Source of the DNA: Acetobacter sp.
GTDB lineage: Bacteria; Pseudomonadota; Alphaproteobacteria; RF32; CAG-239
NCBI GenBank assembly: GCA_023665325.1
Contig: JAMPED010000005.1
Coordinates: forward strand, 24,107-72,699
Length of the DNA: 48,593 nucleotides
Direction of reading: 5' to 3'
Part shown: in pieces, positions 8,918 to 17,623 of the stretch
Layout of the letters: each line of letters starts with the position of its first letter
Position numbering within the stretch: position 1 is the first letter of the stretch
Program-made: the position numbers and the translations under genes
Notes under the pieces: generated by a model
Told to the model about the DNA's origin: nothing
Databases searched by the model: none
Seen by the model: the letters and a program-made list of their open reading frames with translations, nothing else

Positions 8918-11900
8918 ATGAATAGGTGTACTATGAACTATAAGAACTATTTATCTAGAAAACAGATTAGATTATCTACTTATTTATTGCTTTCCTCGGT
9001 TTCATTTGCGACTTTTGCCTTTGCCCAAAACAACAATATTGTTGTTGATACAGCAGCTCATCAAGGCGCAGGCGCACCAAATATAGTTCAGTCATCTAAC
9101 GGAACAGACGTCTTAAATATCGTTAAGCCCACCGCTGGCGGTGTTTCTCATAATAAATTTTTAGAATATAATGTATCCGACCAAAATCTTATCTTAAATA
9201 ACCACGCTTATAAAACTGGTATTCCGCAAGGGGAAAGTACACTTGGCGGCACGGTTGCATTTAATCCAAACTTTGGAACAGGAGATGCCGCGCGTGTCAT
9301 TTTGAATGAAGTAACTTCAAACTCGACCACCGCCTTAGAGGGATATACAGAGATTTTCGGGCAAAGAGCAGCATTAGTTATAGCAAATCCAAACGGGATA
9401 ACAGCAGCGGGAGCAGGTTTTATTAACCTCTCCCGTTTGACTATGGTAACAGGTAAACCGAATGTGGTTGAAGGTAAACTTGAAGATTTTGCCATTTCTC
9501 CTGTGGGAACAATCAGCATAGAGGGTAAAGGCGAGCAAGCGTTCGGTTTGCACGTTCCAGAAAGTCCTGCCGAGTTAGTTTCCAATACGGTTAAAGTTGC
9601 CGGCAATATTTATGTTGATGAAGACCAAGAATTAACCATAAAAACTGGTAATGATAAATATGATTATAATACCAAACAAATAACTTCAAAAAATGACACC
9701 ACAACGCAGCCCACATTAGCATTAGATAGTTCGGCTTTGGGCGGAATGTATGCTGGGCGGATTAAAATTGAAGCTACGCAAAGCGGTATGGGTATTAAAA
9801 CCGATGGCAATCTTGTTGCAGATATGGACAATCTTGAAATTACCGCAGACGGCGATATTGTGTTTAAGAATGTTGCGGCAAAAAATAATATAAAAGTTGC
9901 CTCAAAGTCTGGCTCAGCCGAACATAAGAAAGACGGCATTGCTCACGCTGAAAAAGATTTGACCATAACCGCAGGCAAAAATATTCAACTTAATGGTACA
10001 GCTTATGCTTCTAACAATATTTCAGCAGAGGCAAAAGAAAACATTGGCGTACAAGGAACAGCATTCGCTGAAAATAATATCAATTTGACTGCGCACAAAG
10101 ATGTTACGCTTGAAGGAGAGTTTATTTTATCAGACACTCTCAATGTCAAAGCTGGTCAAAACGTAACTTCTGCCATGCAGATAGCTGCGGTTAAAAATGC
10201 TGATTTAATAGCAGGTAACGACTTCAACCTCACAAAAGAGTTTATCAATGCGGATACGATAAATATTGAGGTTAAGAATAATTTAACGAATGACGGTAAG
10301 TTAGTCGCAGACACAGATTTAACCGTGAATGTTGGTAAAAACCTTACGAATAATGACACGATTTTAGCACAAAATACGGCTACATTAGAAGTCGGCGGCG
10401 ACAGCTTGTTAAACAGTGGCTCTGTATCTGCCAAAAACCTAACGCTAAAATCAGGAACCCTCACAAACAATGCGCAAATAGCGACCGATGAAACCTTAAC
10501 CTTAAACACCACTGGCGACATCACGAATAATAGCAAAATCAACGCTGGTACAGACGCCTCGCTTTCTGCTGATAATATTCATAATTTGGGACAGATTGCG
10601 GCTAATGGCAATATAAATATTTCCACAAAAAACGATTATGTCAACCACCGCGATAGTGGTTTGCTTGCTGGGGCGGACGTTGTGATTGAGGCTGGCAAAG
10701 ATATCATCAATTATTTAGCTGAAATTTTTGCTGGCAATAATATAGAATTAAAGGGTAAAGACGCCAAAATTGGAGATGTTGACCCCAACAAAGTTTATGA
10801 CAACCCGAATGTTGAAAATAATCATACATCAACCTCAAATGCTAATAATAATCAAGACATACAAAATGGCGAGTTTGATGAAGAAGATGATGGATTGGAC
10901 ATAACTTTAACCGATTTAGGGATAACTTTGACCATGCCAGCTGAAGCTTTTGACGAAGAACCGAACTTGGGCGATAGCTACACGCTAGATGGCTATACTA
11001 TCTATATTGGCGAGCGGATTGTAACTCCGTCTATAGAACCAGACGGCGAACCGACAATCACATTCCAAAATGTTGATAAATTAACAATTTTAGACGCTGA
11101 CGGCAATGAGGTTAATTATAGCTTATGGGACGAAGCGGATAATAACGATGATAATGTCGAAATTGGCGGAAATACAGACAATAAAACATCGGAAACGATT
11201 AAAGACCAAATCACCAATACGCCATTTACCGCAAGCCAAGATCAATTTAATGCATTGGTAAACCTCGGCGGACGAATTGAAAGTTTCAACGATATTACCA
11301 TCAAATCGGATAAACTCTATAATATGGGGTTAAATCACAATACTGGTTCAGATGCATACAGCACATATTATGATAAAATCAGAGATAAAGCGCCATATAA
11401 TGCGGGGTGGTTGGAACTCGGACGCTATAAAATATCAGAAGTTCATTTGGATGCTGAAGCCGCAACAATCCTTGCTGGTCATGACCTAAACATCAACAGC
11501 CGTGATATATTAAACCAAAGCTCCACATTTTCTGCCAAAAATAATGCTACAATAAACACGGCACAACTTGTAAACCAAACATATAGCGAGGTTGTGAAAT
11601 TAGCCATAAAGAAACAACGCCGCACCAAGAAGAAAAAACATTTCCGCACGAAAAAGAAAACCTATAATGCAACCGAATATTATAATGAGCGGATTTATTC
11701 CAATGAAGCCTCTCTTGTAACCGCTGGCAACAATCTCGTCATCAACGCCAGTGGTGGTAATGTTGTTAATGACCAAGTTGAGGCGGCAACAGGTTCGTTC
11801 CGTTTTGGTCGTGATGAAGTGCCAGATTTGAAATCAGGACAAGTTCCAGTAGATTTAACTTTGCCACGTGGCGATAACGGTATGTTTGCCGTATCAGACG

Positions 11901-14900
11901 GCGACCCGAAATATATGATTCGTTCCAATGTTGACTTTTTCAACAATATTCCGTTTGTCGGTTCGGATTACTTCTTTGATCGCATTACGCCGTTTTCAAA
12001 CGAATATAACACACGCAAAATGTTGGGCGATCCTGCCTATGAAACTCGTTTGATAATGGACGCTATCCGCCAAGCGACATACGGACATTATCTCGGCAAC
12101 GGCGAAATTTCAAACGATTTGGATCAAATGAAAGCATTATATAACAATGCCGCCAAAGAGTACGAGCGTTTGGGCTTAAAAATCGGTGTTGCTTTGACTG
12201 CTGAACAAATAGCTCAGCTAAACTCTGATATAATTTGGTATGTTGAGAAAGAAGTAAACGGCGAAAAAGTTCTCGTTCCAGAACTTTATCTCTGCCAAGC
12301 AACGTTGGATGATATCAAGATCGGCGGTTATGGCGCAAAAATGACGGGTAAGAACATTGCCATCAATGCTGACAATATTAGCAACTCTGGCGATATATTT
12401 GCCAAAAATGAGCTTGCGCTGAAAGCTAAAAACTTGCTTAACGAGAGCAATCGTACGCAAACAGCCCGCATTATCGGTGGCAGAACGGATATTGAAGCTG
12501 ACACTTTGATAAACCGCAGCGCAACCATCGGCGGCGAAGTAACAACCATTAAAGCCAATGACATCTTGAACGAAACCAAGAAATACACCGAAGAAACTCG
12601 CCGTGGCAAAAATTATGATTTAATTGAAAAGACAGGTCAAGAGGCTGTTATCTCGGGCGATAAAGGCTTGCAGATTGAGGCAAACAGCACATACGCAGCC
12701 AAAGGTGCAAAGCTGGAAAGCAAAGAAGGCGATGTTTCCCTTAAAGCTGAAAATATTATTCTTGATACGGTTGAGTTGCATAATCGTGAAGAACGCAGCA
12801 AAACTAAATCTGGCTTTATGAGCAAAAAAACAACCACCACAGTCAAAGATAAGATTGAGAATGTCGGTTCAGCCATTGTTGCTGGCGGTAATGCCCTCAT
12901 AGATGCCGTTAAAGACATCTTCTCCAAAGGCTCAAAAGTTGAAGCTGGCAAAGACGCCCAGCTCACCGCAGGTGGCGATGTTACAGCAATTGCCGCTGAA
13001 GACAGTCAATACTCTTACTCCAAAACCAAAAAATCCTCATGGGGCGGATTGAAAAAGTCAACGACCACAAACGAAGCTTATGAAGAAAAGTTAAAAGGCT
13101 CAAATGTTACAACAAAAGATGGTTTAACAATTAAGTCTGGAAAAGATACCAACATTATTGCTTCAGATGTAAATGTTGGTGGAAACGCTTTGATTATTGC
13201 TGAAAATATCAACATATCTTCGGATAAAGAGAATTCTTATCAAAATTCAAACAAAAACAAAAGCTCTCTTGGTGGCTTAAAAAGTTCAAAAGATAAAGTA
13301 AGAGATAAAACGTCAGATGTCGTAAAATCGACAATTAACGTTGGCAATGACTTGAATTTGATTTCACAAAAAGACACGAACATTACTGGTTCGGACATAA
13401 ATGTTAGAGAAAATGCTAATATTTTGGCAGGTTACACCGTTAATAATGATGGAAAAGTTGAAAAATCAGGAGAAAAAGGTTCTGTTAATATTCAAAATGA
13501 TGTAGCAACAGGTTCAAGAAAAACGGAACATAAAGAAAAAGACTTTACAAGTGCGGCCTTGGCAGCTACTGGAATGTTTGTTCCTGCTGTCGGATATGCA
13601 ACAAATCAAGGATTTGATTATGATAGAGGCAAAATTTCTTGGTCAGCAACTTTAGGTTCTATGGAAAAAGAAAATAGTTATAAAGAATACAACGAAGCTA
13701 TTGGTTCAGAGCTTAACATTGGTGGCAATTTGAATATTGGAGCAACAGAAAATATCAACATCAAAGGTTCAGATATTTACTCTCAAGGTGATAGCGTCTT
13801 TACAGCAGGTAATGATTTAAATATAGTATCTGCTGAAAACACATCGTTGACAGATTATAGCTATGAAAAAAGCCAAATAAAAGTAACCGCAGGAGTCGGA
13901 AATGCTTATGTTGACGCAGCTTATGCCGTAGATGATTTAGTTAAGGCTCAGGAAGAAGTTAATAAAGCGAAGAAGAAACTTCATGAAATGGAAGAATTAC
14001 ATAAACAAGGCAAAGCAACCTCTGAAGCTGTCTCGGATGCAAAAAAGAATGTTACAGCAGCAGAAGTAAATTTAGCCACTGCTACTATTGCAGCGGCCAC
14101 GGCAGCAGCAACAGCAGCAAGTGGTACTGCAACAAGTTTAGGAACAGGTGTTTATGCAGATGCAGGAATTCAATACGATACAGAATCTTCTTCGGAAAAG
14201 ACGTCAGCAATAGTAAATAAAGAATCAACAGTCGCCGCAGATGGAAATATTCAATTCAATGTCGGTAATGATATGAATCAGCTAGGCTCCTTGGTTGTTT
14301 CAACTGGCAATAATGTTGAGTATAATATAGCCAATGATTTAAATGTGAGTGCAAGCCAAGATTTATATTCTTCTGAATCAAAATCTGGAAACGCAAGCGT
14401 TAAAGCAGGTGTTAACACCAAAGCTGCAATATCAGCAGACGCTAGTGCTGGTAAATCAACATCTCGCTCCACATCTCGGGAATATAACTATTCAGGAACA
14501 TATGCTGAAGAAGGAAAAATCAGCATAAATGTTGGCGGTGATATGAATGCAGACGGCTACAACGCTTTAGCAAAGAATGTGGATGTAAATGTTAAAGGAG
14601 ATATGAATTTAGCTTCAAAACAAAATTATGATTACTCTAAAAATTCTTCATCAAACTTTGGCGTTGGTGTTTCCAGCGGTCCTGGCGGAGCAGGAATTGC
14701 AGGTGGAAGCGTTTCAGTCGGTTCAAGCAAAGGCGAACATACTCGATTGTGGACAGATAATGTTGCTTCTATTGTGGGAACGGAGTCGGTTGATGTCAAT
14801 GTTGACGGTAAACTCAAAATGGAAGGTTCTCTTATTGCCAATATTGATAAAGAAGGGATAGATCAAGGTAACCTCAATATTAAAGCAGGTTCTCTAGAAA

Positions 14901-16528
14901 CCAACGATTTATATAATTTTGAACGAAGCGAGGAAAAAGGGTTTAATGTTGCTGTATCAGTATCAAAACCTGGAACAAAGACAGAAAATGATGGTTTCCC
15001 GACAGGTTCGACAACCATAGGCATAAAAGATACAGGCTATGAAAAAGAAGGTGTAACCCACGCCACGATTGGTAAAGGTAACATTGAAGTTGCTGATGGT
15101 AGTGATATTTCAGGCATAAACCGTGATATTACCAACGTTGAAGAAATCACCAAAGACCAAATTACTGGCGCATTAGACGCAACGGTAACTCTTGATAATC
15201 GTGTTTTAGGCTTAGTTGTTGGCAATACCGATGGTGTCAAAGATATTGCAAAAGATTTTGCTGATTTACCTGAAAACATAGTCCAAATTGGCAATGGATT
15301 AAGATACAATGTTGTTACTCAGTCAATTGTAAATGCGGCGACAGATAAGGAAACTACACTGGTTCAGGCTGTAAATGATTACATTCGTGATGATAAAACT
15401 GTTCAACAGATAGTTAGTGAAAAAGAGCTTATTGCGGCATTAAACGGTGCAACAAACTTAAATCCTGAACAAGTACAGTCTTTGCTAACCCAAGTAGCAG
15501 AAATTGCCAATGACGGAAATAACTTCAAAGATTTGCAAATAGCTAATATTGATGGTAAAGAGGCAGCATTTTCATATATAGACCCGAATGGAAATCAACA
15601 AACTGTTTCCATAAACTTGGCAAACGTAGATTTAGCAGATCCGAATGCATTAGTACAAGCTATCTATCACGAGGGAACAAATTTTGACCGCCACGAAAAG
15701 AACGATCAGACAGCTATAAACCGCGGAGATACGGCGGAAGGTATTTTTAAACTGAAGAATTTTGGCAATGAAAATACGAATCCAAATAAAAATAGTGGAA
15801 AAGAATGGGTTAATACTAATAAAGACAATCAAGTACTTGTTTCTGGTAGTCAAACAATGAAAGATAATATATCAAAATCAGAACAAGGAAATGGTAAAGG
15901 AGAAGCATTTACTCCACTAGTAGCTGCAGGAACTGCTTCAAAAATATGGATAACTACGGGAGTTGCAGCAATCATCGGAGCATATTCTAATTTAGGTATT
16001 CCAGAAAAGATACAAAAATGGTGGAATAATAAAGATAATAATGAGCCTCAAACTGAACAAGTTCCAATTCACGAAAACGGGCCACAAACAGAAACTTTCC
16101 CCGTTCAACAAGATAATCAAGGATGGCAAGAAGGGTATACTGCTCAAGAAACCAAAACAGAAACTGAAACTTTCCCTTCGTTTGAAGAAGATAAAGGTTA
16201 TCAAGAAATATTTACAGACCACTCTGATGATTTCAATGGTTACAATACTATGTATAATATTGATAATTCAATTGAGATTCCAGATAAAGCAAAAGCTGTT
16301 TTGGAAAAAGCCCAAGATACAGACTATAAAAATAATTTGCCGGGATTAAAAGGTGGAAAATCTTGGCAAAATAATGATGGAAAGCTTCCAGATGGTGATT
16401 ATGTAGAATTTGATGTCTTTTCAAAAAACGAGTATGGACGTACAGCAGAAAGAATCGTTATTGATAAAATAACAGGAAAAGCATATTATACACCAGATCA
16501 TTATCAAACATTTAAACCAATTAATTAG
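8918..16528 (+). CDS. TpsA/CdiA-type filamentous haemagglutinin exoprotein with C-terminal barnase-like toxin
   Basis: This 2,536-residue protein is the secreted half of a two-partner secretion system. A signal sequence (LSTYLLLSSVSFATFAFA) is followed by a TPS domain (about 37-300, with IVIANPNGI-type ALVIANPNGITAAGAGFIN) that engages TpsB. Then come hundreds of residues of beta-helix haemagglutinin repeats (GNDLN, AGKDI, INVGGDMN). Other parts are a Lys/Arg block at about 897-913, a coiled coil plus Ala-rich stretch at about 1670-1735, a hydrophobic segment near 2330-2350 and a Pro/Gln/Glu linker. The last about 75 residues are barnase-like, with candidate catalytic Glu2497, Arg2508, Arg2512 and His2528. 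It should deliver an RNase into neighbouring cells on contact. Codon use becomes more AT-rich from about 13.1 kb. Duplicated SD-plus-ATG motifs give alternative starts at 8918 and 8933. Confidence 0.93.
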   Translation: MNRCTMNYKNYLSRKQIRLSTYLLLSSVSFATFAFAQNNNIVVDTAAHQGAGAPNIVQSSNGTDVLNIVKPTAGGVSHNKFLEYNVSDQNLILNNHAYKTGIPQGESTLGGTVAFNPNFGTGDAARVILNEVTSNSTTALEGYTEIFGQRAALVIANPNGITAAGAGFINLSRLTMVTGKPNVVEGKLEDFAISPVGTISIEGKGEQAFGLHVPESPAELVSNTVKVAGNIYVDEDQELTIKTGNDKYDYNTKQITSKNDTTTQPTLALDSSALGGMYAGRIKIEATQSGMGIKTDGNLVADMDNLEITADGDIVFKNVAAKNNIKVASKSGSAEHKKDGIAHAEKDLTITAGKNIQLNGTAYASNNISAEAKENIGVQGTAFAENNINLTAHKDVTLEGEFILSDTLNVKAGQNVTSAMQIAAVKNADLIAGNDFNLTKEFINADTINIEVKNNLTNDGKLVADTDLTVNVGKNLTNNDTILAQNTATLEVGGDSLLNSGSVSAKNLTLKSGTLTNNAQIATDETLTLNTTGDITNNSKINAGTDASLSADNIHNLGQIAANGNINISTKNDYVNHRDSGLLAGADVVIEAGKDIINYLAEIFAGNNIELKGKDAKIGDVDPNKVYDNPNVENNHTSTSNANNNQDIQNGEFDEEDDGLDITLTDLGITLTMPAEAFDEEPNLGDSYTLDGYTIYIGERIVTPSIEPDGEPTITFQNVDKLTILDADGNEVNYSLWDEADNNDDNVEIGGNTDNKTSETIKDQITNTPFTASQDQFNALVNLGGRIESFNDITIKSDKLYNMGLNHNTGSDAYSTYYDKIRDKAPYNAGWLELGRYKISEVHLDAEAATILAGHDLNINSRDILNQSSTFSAKNNATINTAQLVNQTYSEVVKLAIKKQRRTKKKKHFRTKKKTYNATEYYNERIYSNEASLVTAGNNLVINASGGNVVNDQVEAATGSFRFGRDEVPDLKSGQVPVDLTLPRGDNGMFAVSDGDPKYMIRSNVDFFNNIPFVGSDYFFDRITPFSNEYNTRKMLGDPAYETRLIMDAIRQATYGHYLGNGEISNDLDQMKALYNNAAKEYERLGLKIGVALTAEQIAQLNSDIIWYVEKEVNGEKVLVPELYLCQATLDDIKIGGYGAKMTGKNIAINADNISNSGDIFAKNELALKAKNLLNESNRTQTARIIGGRTDIEADTLINRSATIGGEVTTIKANDILNETKKYTEETRRGKNYDLIEKTGQEAVISGDKGLQIEANSTYAAKGAKLESKEGDVSLKAENIILDTVELHNREERSKTKSGFMSKKTTTTVKDKIENVGSAIVAGGNALIDAVKDIFSKGSKVEAGKDAQLTAGGDVTAIAAEDSQYSYSKTKKSSWGGLKKSTTTNEAYEEKLKGSNVTTKDGLTIKSGKDTNIIASDVNVGGNALIIAENINISSDKENSYQNSNKNKSSLGGLKSSKDKVRDKTSDVVKSTINVGNDLNLISQKDTNITGSDINVRENANILAGYTVNNDGKVEKSGEKGSVNIQNDVATGSRKTEHKEKDFTSAALAATGMFVPAVGYATNQGFDYDRGKISWSATLGSMEKENSYKEYNEAIGSELNIGGNLNIGATENINIKGSDIYSQGDSVFTAGNDLNIVSAENTSLTDYSYEKSQIKVTAGVGNAYVDAAYAVDDLVKAQEEVNKAKKKLHEMEELHKQGKATSEAVSDAKKNVTAAEVNLATATIAAATAAATAASGTATSLGTGVYADAGIQYDTESSSEKTSAIVNKESTVAADGNIQFNVGNDMNQLGSLVVSTGNNVEYNIANDLNVSASQDLYSSESKSGNASVKAGVNTKAAISADASAGKSTSRSTSREYNYSGTYAEEGKISINVGGDMNADGYNALAKNVDVNVKGDMNLASKQNYDYSKNSSSNFGVGVSSGPGGAGIAGGSVSVGSSKGEHTRLWTDNVASIVGTESVDVNVDGKLKMEGSLIANIDKEGIDQGNLNIKAGSLETNDLYNFERSEEKGFNVAVSVSKPGTKTENDGFPTGSTTIGIKDTGYEKEGVTHATIGKGNIEVADGSDISGINRDITNVEEITKDQITGALDATVTLDNRVLGLVVGNTDGVKDIAKDFADLPENIVQIGNGLRYNVVTQSIVNAATDKETTLVQAVNDYIRDDKTVQQIVSEKELIAALNGATNLNPEQVQSLLTQVAEIANDGNNFKDLQIANIDGKEAAFSYIDPNGNQQTVSINLANVDLADPNALVQAIYHEGTNFDRHEKNDQTAINRGDTAEGIFKLKNFGNENTNPNKNSGKEWVNTNKDNQVLVSGSQTMKDNISKSEQGNGKGEAFTPLVAAGTASKIWITTGVAAIIGAYSNLGIPEKIQKWWNNKDNNEPQTEQVPIHENGPQTETFPVQQDNQGWQEGYTAQETKTETETFPSFEEDKGYQEIFTDHSDDFNGYNTMYNIDNSIEIPDKAKAVLEKAQDTDYKNNLPGLKGGKSWQNNDGKLPDGDYVEFDVFSKNEYGRTAERIVIDKITGKAYYTPDHYQTFKPIN
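16295..16525 (+). other. Barnase-family RNase toxin domain of the exoprotein
   Basis: The C-terminus reads NNDGKLPDGDYVEFDV, then GRTAERIVID, then YYTPDHYQTFKPI. Barnase has REGKLPG, an Asp/Glu strand, FRNSDRILY and KTTDHYQTFTKI in the same order. Glu2497, Arg2508, Arg2512 and His2528 fall at the places of barnase Glu73, Arg83, Arg87 and His102, with spacings of 11, 4 and 16 against 10, 4 and 15. Barnase-like enzymes cleave RNA after guanosine. The adjacent barstar-like gene supports the call independently. Confidence 0.88.
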
Positions 16529-16537
16529 GATTTAACT

Positions 16538-16987
16538 ATGAATTATTCAAAAAGAATACACTTTATATCAAGTGAAACTGAAATTCCACATGATGGAAAT
16601 ACTAAATTAATTGAAATAGATTGTAGTAATATACGTACTACAAGAGAATTATTTTCTGAATTTTCTAATAGGTTAGAGTTTCCATCTTATTTTGGTCATA
16701 ACTGGGATGCATTTAGTGAATGTTTTTGGGATATGGAGTGGATAAAAGATAAATATTCTTGTAACAATCTGAATATATATTTTTTTAATATGGAAAATTT
16801 ATTAGAAAATGCAGCAGATAATGAAAAAATAATATTTTTTAGAATTATAAATAGCGATTATGATATAGGAGAAAATGATTACCAAGGAAAATTAAATTTC
16901 CCTATAAATATTCAGCTATTTTTTAATAAAAAAGAAAAAAAATTTATATTACCCACAGAAATAACAATTTTATGGAATTCGAAGTAA
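16538..16987 (+). CDS. Barstar-family immunity protein
   Basis: Starting nine bases after the toxin stop, this 149-residue gene is placed as a CdiI immunity gene. The segment FPSYFGHNWDAFSECFWDM aligns with barstar's LPEYYGENLDALWDCL. Asp57 matches barstar Asp35 and Glu61 takes the place of Asp39; these acidic residues plug the barnase active site. The preceding LIEIDCSNIRTTRELFSEF matches the first strand and helix. It is longer than barstar (about 90 residues), with N- and C-terminal additions. It should bind and neutralise the RNase in siblings. It is very AT-rich, unlike the transporter gene downstream, consistent with toxin and immunity being exchanged as a cassette. Confidence 0.88.
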   Translation: MNYSKRIHFISSETEIPHDGNTKLIEIDCSNIRTTRELFSEFSNRLEFPSYFGHNWDAFSECFWDMEWIKDKYSCNNLNIYFFNMENLLENAADNEKIIFFRIINSDYDIGENDYQGKLNFPINIQLFFNKKEKKFILPTEITILWNSK

Positions 16988-16994
16988 TAAAAAG

Positions 16995-17054
16995 AATGGA
17001 GAAACCATAGATTTTCAAGATACAAATAAAATCAAGAAAATCCAATTTAAATAG
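16995..17054 (+). pseudogene. Possible orphan toxin tail (displaced CdiA-CT end)
   Basis: Between the barstar gene and the next ORF, an in-frame stretch reads NGETIDFQDTNKIKKIQFK and stops at TAG (17052-17054), 10 bases before the next start. It has no start codon of its own and looks like the last residues of a secreted toxin. CDI loci often keep such displaced tails with their immunity genes. The short length makes this tentative. Confidence 0.3.
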
Positions 17055-17064
17055 AGATATTGCA

Positions 17065-17280
17065 ATGAAAAAACTAGATGGAAATATAATAAAGTTATTT
17101 GGATTGATTACACAATTACCACAAGATGCTGTTGGTATCTGGGAATTTTACAATAAAAAAGATTATGGCTCAGCACAAACACTCAAATGGTTTATTAGGG
17201 GATTATGTCTCGCAGGAGCTCTACCTGTATATGGTTTAAAAAATAACCCCGATTTTGATTGGCTACCCCAAAAGGATTAA
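17065..17280 (+). CDS. Small hypothetical protein in the CDI locus
   Basis: This 71-residue ORF has a hydrophobic centre (WFIRGLCLAGALPVYGL) and lies between the barstar gene and a second small ORF. No family is recognised. By position it could be an orphan immunity protein, a BcpO-like accessory protein or a fragment of a pre-toxin region. Upstream bases are AT-rich with only a weak site (agagatattgca), so expression is uncertain. It ends four bases before the next start, suggesting co-transcription. Confidence 0.5.
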   Translation: MKKLDGNIIKLFGLITQLPQDAVGIWEFYNKKDYGSAQTLKWFIRGLCLAGALPVYGLKNNPDFDWLPQKD

Positions 17281-17284
17281 TAAA

Positions 17285-17623
17285 ATGGAATATAAAGAAC
17301 CGAAATTTATAAATATCAATCAATTAACTCAGCAATTAAATTCATCTTCATTAGATGTTAAAATTGATGCTTTATTACAAATTTTTATGAATAATATAGA
17401 TTTAACATTAGCCATGTATTGGCTAAAAAAATGTTTAAATGATAATAATAAAGAAATTTTAAGGATAGGAATATTGGGTGCTTCTCATATTGTCAGAATT
17501 TATGATCAAGCTCCAGTAGAAGAAATTAGAAAACTATTGAGTAATATAAAATCAATTGAATTGCAAGGAACAATTGAAGATACTTTAGATGATTTAGAAA
17601 TTTATGGACACCACTATGACTAA
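17285..17623 (+). CDS. Putative CDI immunity protein, helical-repeat type
   Basis: I prefer the ATG at 17285, preceded by AAAGGATT, over one ten codons upstream inside the previous gene. The 112-residue acidic, all-helical product (LDVKIDALLQIFMNN, LRIGILGASHIVRIYD, IEDTLDDLEIYG) resembles HEAT/ARM-type small immunity proteins, but no specific family is recognised. It follows a possible orphan toxin tail and abuts the transporter gene, overlapping its start by eight bases if the latter begins at 17616. It probably protects against another toxin than the current barnase-like one. This is inference from context. Confidence 0.55.
   Translation: MEYKEPKFININQLTQQLNSSSLDVKIDALLQIFMNNIDLTLAMYWLKKCLNDNNKEILRIGILGASHIVRIYDQAPVEEIRKLLSNIKSIELQGTIEDTLDDLEIYGHHYD

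Noticed and set aside
9208..15309. Several minus-strand ORFs opposite the exoprotein gene
   Set aside because: They lie opposite a clear repeat-rich coding frame, lack SD sequences and show no family features.
15661..15710. HE-x(6)-H-like sequence (YHEGTNFDRHEKND) in the exoprotein as a metalloprotease motif
   Set aside because: The spacing does not fit HExxH and no third ligand is evident; probably part of the pre-toxin region.
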